A stretch of DNA of 47,561 nt, from positions 1 through 47,561 of IMG/VR virus record IMGVR_UViG_3300045612_000359. One strand, given 5' to 3'. The translations under genes and the position numbers were made by a program. Shown here piece after piece: positions 16,988 through 24,991 of this stretch; the first letter of the stretch is position 1, and the number at the start of each line of letters is the position of its first letter. The stretch comes from a virus. The notes beneath the pieces were generated by a model, which saw only the letters and a list, made by a program, of their open reading frames with translations, searched no databases and was not told where the DNA came from.

Positions 16988-17024
16988 TATAATTAGTAAT
17001 GTCAGATGCTTCGGGTCTGACATT
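16988..17024 (+). promoter_or_regulatory. Putative -10 element and UUCG-loop hairpin before hsp20
   Basis: TATAAT (16988-16993) has no good -35 partner. About 5 bases on, AATGTCAGA (16998-17006) pairs perfectly with TCTGACATT (17016-17024) around a loop containing C(TTCG)G. T4 mRNAs often carry such CUUCGG hairpins. If the -10 is real, the transcript would begin at or in the hairpin. An RBS (AAGGAG) follows at 17039-17044. Confidence 0.6.
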
Positions 17025-17052
17025 ATAAACCTCGCTTTTAAGGAGAACCTTC

Positions 17053-17499
17053 ATGTTTAATTCTACTATCACCAAATATTATTCATCAAATAATGGACTT
17101 GAAAAATTAGTTCAAGATATTGGAAAAAATTCAATTGGAATGGATGAATGGTTTCACAGATTTGGATCTCTTCATGAATCCACATCAAATTATCCACCAT
17201 ACAATTTAATTAAAGAAAATTCCACAGAGTTTACTTTAGAAGTTGCTCTTGCTGGATATAAAAAGGAAGACATTGAAGTTAGTACAGAATGGAATACATT
17301 ATTTGTTGGGTGCAACAAAGTAAAAACTGAATGTGACTACATACACAAAGGAATTGCTTGTAGATCATTTTCTAAAACATGGACACTTTCAGATGATGTA
17401 GTAGTTGGCGATGTATTTTTTGTAGATGGACTACTTACAATTAAACTAACTAAAATTATTCCAGATCATCAAAACAGAAAAGTTTATGATATTTCATAA
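17053..17499 (+). CDS. hsp20: Hsp20 small heat-shock protein
   Basis: A 148-residue alpha-crystallin-type chaperone, common in cyanophages. The N-terminal arm (~50 residues) precedes PPYNLIKENSTEFTLEVALAGYKKEDIEVSTEWNTLFV, which is the Hsp20 beta-sandwich start, followed by GIACRSFSKTWTLSDDVVVGDVFFVDGLLTIKL, matching the (R)xFxRxxxLPxxV...A..xxGxLxIxL signature. The usual C-terminal IxI tail is replaced by KVYDIS. It may protect host or phage proteins, perhaps photosystems, during infection. RBS AAGGAG at 17039-17044 is well placed for ATG 17053. A terminator follows. Confidence 0.93.
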   Translation: MFNSTITKYYSSNNGLEKLVQDIGKNSIGMDEWFHRFGSLHESTSNYPPYNLIKENSTEFTLEVALAGYKKEDIEVSTEWNTLFVGCNKVKTECDYIHKGIACRSFSKTWTLSDDVVVGDVFFVDGLLTIKLTKIIPDHQNRKVYDIS

Positions 17500-17525
17500 T
17501 AAATAGTGTTGCTATCGTTGCCGTT

Positions 17526-17563
17526 GGGGAGAGGATGATTACGACTATCCATCTCCCCCTTTT
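17526..17563 (+). terminator. Intrinsic terminator after hsp20
   Basis: GGGGAGA-GGAT pairs with ATCC-(A)-TCTCCCC across a 10-nt loop, with one bulged base; CTTTT follows. Confidence 0.85.
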
Positions 17564-17564
17564 C

Positions 17565-17571
17565 CTAAATA
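17565..17571 (+). promoter_or_regulatory. Late promoter (CTAAATA) before the nucleotidyltransferase gene
   Basis: CTAAATA directly follows the terminator and lies nine bases before ATG 17581, leaving a very short leader. Confidence 0.6.
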
Positions 17572-17580
17572 CAAATAAAA

Positions 17581-18294
17581 ATGAAATATAATTCTTTTTT
17601 TGAGCAAAGAATAACTTTCAATTATCATGATGAACTTAACTCTAAACTTTGGAATAATTTTAAATTAAAGTCAGAGGTTAGAATAAAATTAGCTATGATT
17701 GGGAATTCTTGGGCAGATTTTGCAAATATTCCCAGAAAGGCAATTAAAGATATGATAATCGTTGGAGGTAATGCAAACTACAATTATACCAAATATTCTG
17801 ATATTGATCTTCATCTTGTTGTAAGTAAAGCAGAACTTCCAGATTGTCCAGACTTAATTGATGATTATCTGCAAGATAAAAAACAGTTATGGGCTTTTAC
17901 TCACGACATTAAAATTTATGGTCATGATGTAGAACTTTATGCCGAAGAAGAAGGTTTACCCAGACCTTCAAATCAAGGAGTATATTCTATTAAATTTGGT
18001 AGATGGTTAGTAAAACCTGAAAAAATTAATCCCAATATTGACAAGATTTTACTTAAGAAAAAAACTAAAGATATTATGACTAAGATTGATTTTTTTATTA
18101 ATGGGAAATCTGATGATATTGAAGAAATGAAAAGACTGAAAGATAAAATCAAAGATATGAGGTCCTCTGCAATTCGTAGGGGTGGAGAATTTTCATTAGA
18201 AAATTTAGTCTTTAAAGAACTGAGAAACAATGAATATCTGAAAAAATTTTCAGATTATATTATGTCTAAAAAAGTAAAAGAACTTTCACTATAG
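17581..18294 (+). CDS. Nucleotidyltransferase-fold protein
   Basis: A 237-residue protein with the polymerase-beta-type nucleotidyltransferase signature: VGGNANYNYTKYSDIDLHLVV (residues 61-81), with GG and the metal-binding pair D74/D76 (hxDhDh) and a possible third acidic residue in YGHDVELYAEE. The C-terminal ~80 residues are helical and basic. Similar genes are annotated as nucleotidyltransferases in cyanophages. The substrate is unknown. The late promoter just upstream is unusual for a gene inside the replication region. It is followed by GAGGA, the RBS of the next gene. Confidence 0.8.
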   Translation: MKYNSFFEQRITFNYHDELNSKLWNNFKLKSEVRIKLAMIGNSWADFANIPRKAIKDMIIVGGNANYNYTKYSDIDLHLVVSKAELPDCPDLIDDYLQDKKQLWAFTHDIKIYGHDVELYAEEEGLPRPSNQGVYSIKFGRWLVKPEKINPNIDKILLKKKTKDIMTKIDFFINGKSDDIEEMKRLKDKIKDMRSSAIRRGGEFSLENLVFKELRNNEYLKKFSDYIMSKKVKELSL

Positions 18295-18301
18295 AGGAAC
18301 C

Positions 18302-18631
18302 ATGGACGATCTTGAAACAATTGAATTAATTGATGATATTCAGCAGGAATTTGAAACTGAATTTGATTCTGAAGAACCTGAAGTAGTTATCAAATGTATT
18401 TTATTCAAAAATGGAATTTATATTATATCTTTTATTGAGGAACTACTTGTTGATTTTGGTCAACCAAATTGTAAATTGATAAATCCAAGAACTATTAAAT
18501 CAGATTCGCTTGAGAGGTGGCCTCTTCATACGGATCAGGAAGAATTAATTATTTCTTCAGAAAATTTCTTGACAATTTATGAGCCGTCTGCTATACTACT
18601 GGAAAGGTATATGAAGACTGTTGGGGAATGA
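18302..18631 (+). CDS. Conserved small acidic protein, Sm-like candidate
   Basis: A 109-residue protein beginning with an acidic stretch (MDDLETIELIDDIQQEFETEF) and continuing with a beta-rich core: VVIKCILFKNGIYIISFIEELLVDFG, LINPRTI, ERWPLHTDQEELIISSENFLTIYEP. The core order (strand, G-turn, LxNP, W, SxE, FxTxxEP) parallels the protein at 4911-5294, suggesting a shared small-barrel fold. A GAGGA RBS lies seven bases before the ATG. It overlaps the DNA polymerase start by 4 nt. Function is unknown. Confidence 0.78.
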   Translation: MDDLETIELIDDIQQEFETEFDSEEPEVVIKCILFKNGIYIISFIEELLVDFGQPNCKLINPRTIKSDSLERWPLHTDQEELIISSENFLTIYEPSAILLERYMKTVGE

Positions 18632-21123
18632 GGTTTTACACAAACGTCCAATTGGTTGGTAACGAATTTTTAGTTCGGGGATATGATGGTGAAGACTCAT
18701 TTATGACAAGAGAAAGATATTCTCCAACATTGTTTTTACCTTCTCCCAAACCCACAGAATATAAAACTTTAGATGAAAAATATGTAACACCAATAAAACC
18801 AGGAACAGTTAGAGATTGTAGAGAACTCTATAAGCAATATGAAAATGTAGATAATTTTAAAGTTTACGGAAATAATCGGTTTATCTATCAATATATTTCC
18901 GATAATTATTCAGAAGATGAAATTAAGTTTGATATCACAAAAATTAAAATTTTTACACTTGATATTGAAGTTGCTTCCGAAAGTGGATTCCCTACAGTTC
19001 AAGATTGTTGTGAAGAGCTGTTAACTATTTCAATTCAAGATTATGCAACTAAGGATATTATTACTTGGGGATGTAGTCCTTTTATTCAGCAACAAAAAAA
19101 TTCAACATATATTCTATGTCAAGATGAGTCAAATCTTCTTCAAAGATTTCTTTATTTTTGGGAAAATAATTTTCCAGATGTGATTACTGGGTGGAATTGT
19201 AGTCTTTATGATATTCCTTATATTACCCGAAGAATTTCTAGGATCTTTGGAGAATCCGAAGCTAAGCGTCTTTCTCCTTGGAAGTTATTAACTGAAAACG
19301 AAATTCAAATTAATCACAAAGATCATATTGTGTGTGATATTGGAGGAGTTACTGTTCTTGATTATTTGGATCTTTACAAAAAATTTACTTATGTAAACCG
19401 AGAATCATATCGCTTAGATTACATTGCTGAGGTTGAACTTGGATCAAATAAATTAGATCACTCGGAATTTGAAACTTTTAAAGAGTTTTATACTAAAGAT
19501 TGGCAAAAATTTGTAGAATATAATATCATTGACGTAGAACTTGTTGATCGTTTGGAGGATAAACTTAAGTTGATTGAACTTGCAATTACTTTGGCATTTG
19601 ATGCTAAGGTAAATTTTGCAGACGTATTTTATCAAGTTAAGATGTGGGATACAATCATCTACAACTATCTGAAAAAACGTAATATTGTAATTCCGCCAAA
19701 GGAAAAGGCCGATAAGGATTCTAAGTATGCTGGTGCTTATGTAAAGGAACCTATTCCTGGAATGTATGATTACGTGGTAAGTTTTGATTTGAATTCGCTT
19801 TATCCACATTTGATTATGCAGTTTAATGTAAGTCCCGAAACTCTTATGGATGAGAGACATCCAAATGTTACGGTTGATAAGATTCTAAACCAAGAGATTG
19901 ATTTTGAACCTTATAAGGATTATGCGGTATGTCCGAATGGTGCAATGTATCGCAAAGATGTTCGTGGATTTCTTCCAGAATTGATGGAAAAAATGTATAA
20001 TGAAAGAGTCATATTTAAAAAGAAAATGCTTGAGGCAAAAAAACAATATGAAAAAAATCCAACAAAAGAACTAGAAAAGGAAATTTCCAGATGTAATAAT
20101 ATACAGATGGCAAAAAAGATATCTCTTAACTCAGCTTATGGCGCCATTGGTAATGAATATTTTCGTTATTATAAGTTAGCAAATGCCGAAGCAATTACAA
20201 CGTCGGGGCAGGTTGCAATTCGTTGGATTGAGAATAAAATGAATGTATATTTAAATAAACTTCTTAAAACTAATGATATTGACTATGTTATTGCTTCTGA
20301 TACTGATAGCATTTATCTTAATTTGGGTCCTTTGGTTGAAACTGTATACAAAGGAAGAGAGAAAACTGCTGAAAGCGTTGTCTCGTTCCTTGATAAGATC
20401 TGTAAGGTGGAACTTGAAAATTATATTGAAGATTCTTATCAAGAATTGGCGGAGTATGTAAATGCTTATGAACAAAAGATGCAAATGAAACGTGAAAATA
20501 TTGCCGAACGTGGAATTTGGACTGGTAAGAAGAGATATGCATTGAATGTATGGGATTCTGAAGGAGTTCGGTATGAAGAACCTAAGTTGAAGATGATGGG
20601 ATTAGAGGCAATTAAGTCTTCAACTCCATCTTCATGTAGGACTAAAATTAAGGAGGCTATTAAACTTATGATGATTGGAACCGAAAATGATGTAATTGAA
20701 TTTATTGAAAAATTTAAAAAAGAATTTCCCAAACTTCCACCGGAACAAATTTCTTTTCCTAGATCCGTAAATGAACTGAGTAAATATAAGTGCTCAACAA
20801 AAATCTATAAGGAAAAGACTCCAATTGCAGTTAGAGGAGCACTTCTATATAATCATATGGTCAAAAAGAAAAATTTAACAAATAAGTATAGCTTCATTAG
20901 TAATGGGGAAAAAATTAAATTTTGTTATCTTAAAGAACCAAATCCATTACATGAAAATGTAATTTCGTATATTCAAGAATTTCCTAAAGACTTTGAATTG
21001 ATTGAATATATTGATCACAATCTTCAATTCCAAAAAGCATTTTTGGATCCAATAAAATCAATTCTTGATTGTATTGGATGGAGTTATAAACGGATAAACA
21101 CACTAGAATCTTTATTTTATTAG
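18628..21123 (+). CDS. 43: gp43 family B DNA polymerase
   Basis: An 831-residue replicative polymerase (T4: 898). The exonuclease motif DIEVAS has D112/E114. Further motifs are WNCSLYDIPYI (Exo II), DLNSLYP at 387-393 (motif A), KKISLNSAYGAIGNEYFRYY (motif B) and DTDS at 558-561 (motif C). The C-terminus, KSILDCIGWSYKRINTLESLF, would carry the clamp-binding peptide. It is uninterrupted, without the inteins or introns found in some relatives. The start overlaps the preceding gene, and uvsX follows after a strong AGGAGGT RBS. Confidence 0.98.
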   Translation: MRFYTNVQLVGNEFLVRGYDGEDSFMTRERYSPTLFLPSPKPTEYKTLDEKYVTPIKPGTVRDCRELYKQYENVDNFKVYGNNRFIYQYISDNYSEDEIKFDITKIKIFTLDIEVASESGFPTVQDCCEELLTISIQDYATKDIITWGCSPFIQQQKNSTYILCQDESNLLQRFLYFWENNFPDVITGWNCSLYDIPYITRRISRIFGESEAKRLSPWKLLTENEIQINHKDHIVCDIGGVTVLDYLDLYKKFTYVNRESYRLDYIAEVELGSNKLDHSEFETFKEFYTKDWQKFVEYNIIDVELVDRLEDKLKLIELAITLAFDAKVNFADVFYQVKMWDTIIYNYLKKRNIVIPPKEKADKDSKYAGAYVKEPIPGMYDYVVSFDLNSLYPHLIMQFNVSPETLMDERHPNVTVDKILNQEIDFEPYKDYAVCPNGAMYRKDVRGFLPELMEKMYNERVIFKKKMLEAKKQYEKNPTKELEKEISRCNNIQMAKKISLNSAYGAIGNEYFRYYKLANAEAITTSGQVAIRWIENKMNVYLNKLLKTNDIDYVIASDTDSIYLNLGPLVETVYKGREKTAESVVSFLDKICKVELENYIEDSYQELAEYVNAYEQKMQMKRENIAERGIWTGKKRYALNVWDSEGVRYEEPKLKMMGLEAIKSSTPSSCRTKIKEAIKLMMIGTENDVIEFIEKFKKEFPKLPPEQISFPRSVNELSKYKCSTKIYKEKTPIAVRGALLYNHMVKKKNLTNKYSFISNGEKIKFCYLKEPNPLHENVISYIQEFPKDFELIEYIDHNLQFQKAFLDPIKSILDCIGWSYKRINTLESLFY

Positions 21124-21131
21124 GAGGTATT

Positions 21132-22130
21132 ATGGATTTTTTGCAAAGCCTTATAAAAGAAATTGGCGGTGAGTATACACAACTTGCTTTTGATATTAAT
21201 AAAACTGAAACTTATGTGGATACTGGTAGCTATATTTTTAACGCTCTTGTATCTGGTAGCATCTTTGGTGGTGTTTCCGGTGACAAGATTACTGCAATTG
21301 CTGGTGAAACAAGCACTGGGAAAACTTTCTTCAGTCTTGCCGTCGTTAAAAATTTCCTTATCAATAATCCTACTGGATATTGTTTGTATTTTGATACTGA
21401 AGCAGCAATCACAAAATCCCTTTTGGAAAGTCGGGGAATTGACACAACTCGCCTGGTGGTTATCAATGTAGTTACGATTGAAGATTTTCGTAATAAGACA
21501 TTAAAAGCAGTTGATATGTATCTAAAAAAACCAAAGAGTGAAAGAAGTCCTTGTATGTTTGTATTGGACTCCTTGGGAATGCTTTCTACAAATAAAGAAA
21601 TTACAGATACTCTTGCCGAGAAAGATACTCGTGATATGACAAAGGCACAACTAATCAAGGGTGCATTTCGTATGTTGACACTTAAATTGGGGCAGGCAAA
21701 TATACCAATGATAGTGACTAATCATACTTATGAAAGTATGAGTCTTTATGGTGGAAAGCAAATGTCAGGTGGATCGGGATTGCAATATGCATCATCTACA
21801 ATCATCTATCTTTCCAAATCAAAAGAAAAAGATGGAACGGAAGTTATAGGAAATATTATTCGTGCCAAAACACAAAAATCAAGATTGAGTAAAGAAAATC
21901 AGGATGTTGAAATTCGTCTATTCTATGATGAGAGGGGATTAGATCGTTATTATGGTCTTTTGGAACTTGGTGAAGCTGGTGGACTTTGGAAAAATACTGC
22001 CGGAAGATATGAAATTGATGGTAAGAAACTTTATGCAAAAGAAATTCTCAAAACTCCAGAAAAATATTTTACCGATGAAGTAATGCAAAAACTTGATGTA
22101 ATAGCAAAAGGAATATATTCGTATGGATAA
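21132..22130 (+). CDS. uvsX: UvsX RecA-like recombinase
   Basis: A 332-residue recombinase, shorter than T4 UvsX (391). Walker A GETSTGKT (58-65), a Walker B-like MFVLDSLGML, and VTNHTYESMSLYGGKQMSGGSGLQYASS (L2 region and Gln/His switch area). It catalyses strand exchange with UvsY and feeds recombination-dependent replication. AGGAGGT at 21122-21128 makes ATG 21132 the clear start, though the spacing is short. It overlaps the next gene by 8 nt. Confidence 0.96.
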   Translation: MDFLQSLIKEIGGEYTQLAFDINKTETYVDTGSYIFNALVSGSIFGGVSGDKITAIAGETSTGKTFFSLAVVKNFLINNPTGYCLYFDTEAAITKSLLESRGIDTTRLVVINVVTIEDFRNKTLKAVDMYLKKPKSERSPCMFVLDSLGMLSTNKEITDTLAEKDTRDMTKAQLIKGAFRMLTLKLGQANIPMIVTNHTYESMSLYGGKQMSGGSGLQYASSTIIYLSKSKEKDGTEVIGNIIRAKTQKSRLSKENQDVEIRLFYDERGLDRYYGLLELGEAGGLWKNTAGRYEIDGKKLYAKEILKTPEKYFTDEVMQKLDVIAKGIYSYG

Positions 22131-22680
22131 TCTTCATGATTTTATTAAAATTTATCCAGCAGCAATTAATCGGGATGTTTGTGAATATTTGATTAATTTT
22201 TATGAGATGAATGAGGAATACCATGAACGTCATGATAATGAAAGAAAACCAAATTTTACTCAAATCAATCTTACTAAAAGAAGTAAAGAAGATGAAGAAC
22301 TGAATAATATTCACAATTCAATTATTCAACATACTTTTCATTATCGCAATCTATATTATGAGTTTATTGATAAAAGGTGTTTTCCTCAAAATCATGCCTT
22401 TGAGCAATACCGAATTAAAAAATATAATAATGACGGTATAGATGGTTTTGATACTCATGTTGATATTGTGGATTATGACACTGCAAGAAGATTTTTATCT
22501 TTTATGTGGTATTTGAATGACGTTCATGTCGGTGGCCAAACCATGTTTAAGGATTTGACAATTGAGCCAAGATGTGGTACACTGGTAGTGTTCCCACCAC
22601 TATGGATGTTTCCCCACAATGGCCAACCTCCAATAAGCCACCCCAAATACATTATGACAACATATTTGCACTATCAATAA
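22123..22680 (+). CDS. 2OG-Fe(II) oxygenase (prolyl hydroxylase-like)
   Basis: A 185-residue 2-oxoglutarate/Fe(II)-dependent dioxygenase. The iron facial triad is visible: H112 and D114 in FDTHVD, and H165 in WMFPHNGQPP. K175 in HPKYIMTTYLHY would bind 2-oxoglutarate. GTLVVFPP is the conserved strand before the distal His. Such oxygenases are among the most frequent cyanophage accessory genes; proposed roles include nucleic acid repair/modification or protein hydroxylation, but the substrate is not known. Its location between uvsX and gp41 favours a link with DNA. Confidence 0.9.
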   Translation: MDNLHDFIKIYPAAINRDVCEYLINFYEMNEEYHERHDNERKPNFTQINLTKRSKEDEELNNIHNSIIQHTFHYRNLYYEFIDKRCFPQNHAFEQYRIKKYNNDGIDGFDTHVDIVDYDTARRFLSFMWYLNDVHVGGQTMFKDLTIEPRCGTLVVFPPLWMFPHNGQPPISHPKYIMTTYLHYQ

Positions 22681-24057
22681 ATGGATCGTATTGAACTCAC
22701 AATTTTAAGAAATTTAATATATAATGAAGTGTATTGTAGAAAGGTTTTACCCTTTTTAAAAGCTGAATATTTTAATGAGAGAAATGAGAAAATTGTGTTT
22801 GAAGAGATTACCAAATTTCTTAACAAATATGAAAAACTAGCAACTAAGGAAACACTTCACATTGAAATTGATTCTCGTCGTGATATTAGCGAAAAGGAAA
22901 ATACAGAAATTGCAGCACTGATTGAAAGTTTAATAGATTCTCCTGTAAATGTAGATTGGTTAGTTGATGCTAGTGAAAAATGGTGTAAGGAGAGAGCAGT
23001 TTATCTTGCTCTAATGGAATCTGTTCATATTGTTCAAGATGAAAGTGGAAAAACAAATAAAGATTCCATTCCATTAATTTTAAGTGAAGCTCTTGGAGTT
23101 TCATTTGATTACAATATTGGACATGATTATATTCAAAATTACAATGAAAGGTATGATTTTTATCACAGAAAGGAGGAGAAAGTTGAATTTGACCTTGAAT
23201 ATTTCAACAAAATTACAAAAGGTGGGTTACCTCCTAAGACTCTCAATGTCGCTTTGGCTGGTACAGGTGTCGGGAAAAGTTTATTCATGTGCCATATGGC
23301 TAGTTCCATCTTATTACAAGGGCGCAACGTTCTCTACATCACTCTTGAAATGGCGGAGGAGAGAATTGCTGAGCGAATTGACGCAAACCTCTTCAATGTA
23401 AATATTAAAGATCTTGTTGATTTACCTAAAGAGTTTTTTGACCGAAAAATTAATTCCATTATTAATAAAACTAAGGGAACTTTAATCATTAAAGAATACC
23501 CTACGGCAGCAGCTCATTCCGGACATTTTAAATCTTTATTGAATGAACTTTCAATGAAGAAATCCTTTAAACCGGATATTCTTTTCATTGATTATCTAAA
23601 CATCTGTGCATCTTCAAGATATAAAAATAGTGTGGTAAATAGCTACACTTATGTAAAAGCCATTGCGGAAGAACTTCGTGGATTAGCAGTGGAACATAAT
23701 TTTCCAATTGTTACTGCAACTCAAACTACTCGTGGCGGTTACGGGAATTCCGATATTAATATTACCGATACATCAGAATCTTTTGGTCTTCCGGCTACAG
23801 CAGATCTTATGTTTGCGCTTATTAGTAATGAAGAAATGGAACAGTTGGGTCAGCTTATGGTGAAGCAATTGAAAAACCGATATAACGACCCAACTACAAA
23901 CAAAAGATTTGTAATTGGAATTGATAGAGCTAAGATGAAATTGTTTGATGTTGAACAGTCTGCTCAAAGCAATATAGTTGACAGTGGGCAGGAAGAAGAG
24001 TATAATTTTGAAAAAGACCAAAAACAAACCAAATTTGCAGGAATTAAATTCGCATGA
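22681..24057 (+). CDS. 41: gp41 replicative DNA helicase (DnaB-like)
   Basis: A 458-residue hexameric helicase (T4: 475). The N-terminal domain (ELTILRNLIYNEVYCRKVLPFL) is followed by the RecA core: KGGLPPKTLNVALAGTGVGKS with Walker A at 194-200, VLYITLEMAEERIAERID, Walker B ILFIDYLNI and a C-terminal VTATQTTRGGYGNSDINITDTSESFGLPATAD. It unwinds DNA ahead of gp43 and partners primase gp61. It begins directly after the stop of the oxygenase gene with no visible RBS. The 3' end carries a consensus promoter (23978-24006). Confidence 0.97.
   Translation: MDRIELTILRNLIYNEVYCRKVLPFLKAEYFNERNEKIVFEEITKFLNKYEKLATKETLHIEIDSRRDISEKENTEIAALIESLIDSPVNVDWLVDASEKWCKERAVYLALMESVHIVQDESGKTNKDSIPLILSEALGVSFDYNIGHDYIQNYNERYDFYHRKEEKVEFDLEYFNKITKGGLPPKTLNVALAGTGVGKSLFMCHMASSILLQGRNVLYITLEMAEERIAERIDANLFNVNIKDLVDLPKEFFDRKINSIINKTKGTLIIKEYPTAAAHSGHFKSLLNELSMKKSFKPDILFIDYLNICASSRYKNSVVNSYTYVKAIAEELRGLAVEHNFPIVTATQTTRGGYGNSDINITDTSESFGLPATADLMFALISNEEMEQLGQLMVKQLKNRYNDPTTNKRFVIGIDRAKMKLFDVEQSAQSNIVDSGQEEEYNFEKDQKQTKFAGIKFA
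23978..24006 (+). promoter_or_regulatory. Consensus sigma70 promoter inside gp41, reading into mazG
   Basis: TTGACA (23978-23983), 17-bp spacer, TATAAT (24001-24006): both hexamers are perfect. The predicted start near 24013 is 41 bases before the mazG ATG. Confidence 0.8.
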
Positions 24058-24464
24058 AAAGGAAAATTGATTTTGATAAGTACCAAGAATTTGTAGATGC
24101 AGTTACTTCTGATGCATCTAAAGATTTTGTATCACTCGCAGATCGTCTAGTAGAACTGGATGAAAAGGGGGCAAATATTGAAAGACTTCTGACTTCTGGT
24201 GTTGGAATTAATGCTGAGGGTGGTGAATTTCTTGAGATTATTAAAAAAATGATGTTCCAAGGAAAACCTTGGAATGAGGAAAATAAAGCCCATCTTAAAA
24301 TTGAATTGGGAGATGTAATGTGGTATGTTGCTCAGGCATGTATTGCATTAGAAGTTTCTTTAGATGAAATTGTAGCAATCAATGTTAATAAGTTGATGAA
24401 ACGATATCCTGATGGATATTTTGATGTTTGGTATAGTGAGAATCGTCAATCCAATGATCTATAA
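24054..24464 (+). CDS. mazG: MazG nucleotide pyrophosphohydrolase
   Basis: A 136-residue MazG-type NTP pyrophosphatase. The helical metal-binding pattern is present: GGEFLEIIKKMMFQGK (ExxE) and KIELGDVMWYVAQAC (ExxD), followed by VNKLMKRYPDGYFD. Phage MazG is a hallmark of cyanomyoviruses; proposed roles are sanitising or redirecting nucleotides, or altering ppGpp. The start overlaps the gp41 stop by 4 nt, and a consensus promoter inside gp41 could drive it separately. Its stop codon is inside a TATAAATA late element. Confidence 0.93.
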   Translation: MKRKIDFDKYQEFVDAVTSDASKDFVSLADRLVELDEKGANIERLLTSGVGINAEGGEFLEIIKKMMFQGKPWNEENKAHLKIELGDVMWYVAQACIALEVSLDEIVAINVNKLMKRYPDGYFDVWYSENRQSNDL

Positions 24465-24467
24465 ATA
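24460..24467 (+). promoter_or_regulatory. Late promoter (TATAAATA) at the mazG stop
   Basis: An exact TATAAATA overlaps the mazG stop codon; the next ATG is at 24480, so the mRNA leader would be only ~7 nt. Confidence 0.75.
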
Positions 24468-24479
24468 AATTTAAAAAAA

Positions 24480-24725
24480 ATGATGCCACCTGTTCTCCGA
24501 GTTATATTTGATAAGTTTCTTGAAACTTGTCGGGAGAATAAGGTGGTTTTTTATTACAAAAGAGATGGTGTTGTAGAAATGTATAAGTATTTTTCAAGTT
24601 TTATGGATAGCCAAATATCACGCCAACATAATGCAAGACTAAAGAATAAATACTTATGCTTAAAAAAACTGGGATTACGGTACTTAGTTAAGAACAAATC
24701 CTACCTAATTAAATACATTCGCTAA
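24480..24725 (+). CDS. Small basic protein with a hairpin in its first codons
   Basis: An 81-residue basic protein (MMPPVLRVIFDKFLETCREN..., ending LRYLVKNKSYLIKYIR) from ATG 24480 or 24483. It is mostly helical with aromatic/Lys-rich C-terminal half and no known motif. Its first ~70 bases fold into a nested hairpin followed by a T-run (24486-24552), which could regulate translation or terminate transcription. The alternative is that this leader is a regulatory RNA and translation begins at a later ATG in the same frame. It touches the next gene at its last base. Confidence 0.6.
   Translation: MMPPVLRVIFDKFLETCRENKVVFYYKRDGVVEMYKYFSSFMDSQISRQHNARLKNKYLCLKKLGLRYLVKNKSYLIKYIR
24486..24552 (+). 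promoter_or_regulatory. Nested stem-loop with T-run (attenuator/terminator-like)
   Basis: The outer arms CCACCT + TTCTCC(GA) (24486-24500) pair with (TC)GGGAGAA + AGGTGG (24530-24546), with a 1x2 internal loop and one bulged G. Inside, AAGTTTC-TT-GAAACTT (24513-24528) forms a second perfect stem. Six T follow (24547-24552). Confidence 0.65.
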
Positions 24726-24958
24726 TGAAAACTTTTTTACAATTTCTAGAACACTCAAAACCAAAAGTTAATTCTCCAACTAATGTGAGAGAAGACTATA
24801 TTTCCGGAAATATATTTCAAGAGGGTTCTCTGGTTGAACAAATATCTACTGGAAAAACGGGAACAATAATGAGACGTGGTGCCAATCATTTAATTTGTTT
24901 AACTGATACTGGAGAACTATTTAAGCCTTGGATTAATGATACTAAACAATTAGAATAA
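24725..24958 (+). CDS. Small protein with internal-protein-like leader and SH3/KOW-like core
   Basis: A 77-residue protein. The leader MKTFLQFLEHSKPK resembles the T4 capsid-targeting sequence MKTYQEFIAE. The core, EGSLVEQISTGKTGTIMRRGANHLICLTDTGELFKPWINDTKQLE, is a small beta-barrel-like (KOW/SH3) module that I recall as recurrent in T4-like phage proteins. Predicted late expression and the leader suggest a virion or head-internal protein. Starts at the last base of the previous gene. Confidence 0.72.
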   Translation: MKTFLQFLEHSKPKVNSPTNVREDYISGNIFQEGSLVEQISTGKTGTIMRRGANHLICLTDTGELFKPWINDTKQLE

Positions 24959-24991
24959 ATAAATAGAAACAGGTAAAATACCAGTAAAGAT

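Noticed and set aside
18628-21123. Split or intein-bearing DNA polymerase
   Set aside because: All exonuclease and polymerase motifs are in one uninterrupted frame of normal length.
22555-22583. TTGACA-N17-TACACT in the oxygenase gene as a gp41 promoter
   Set aside because: The -10 matches at only four of six positions and lies in conserved coding sequence.
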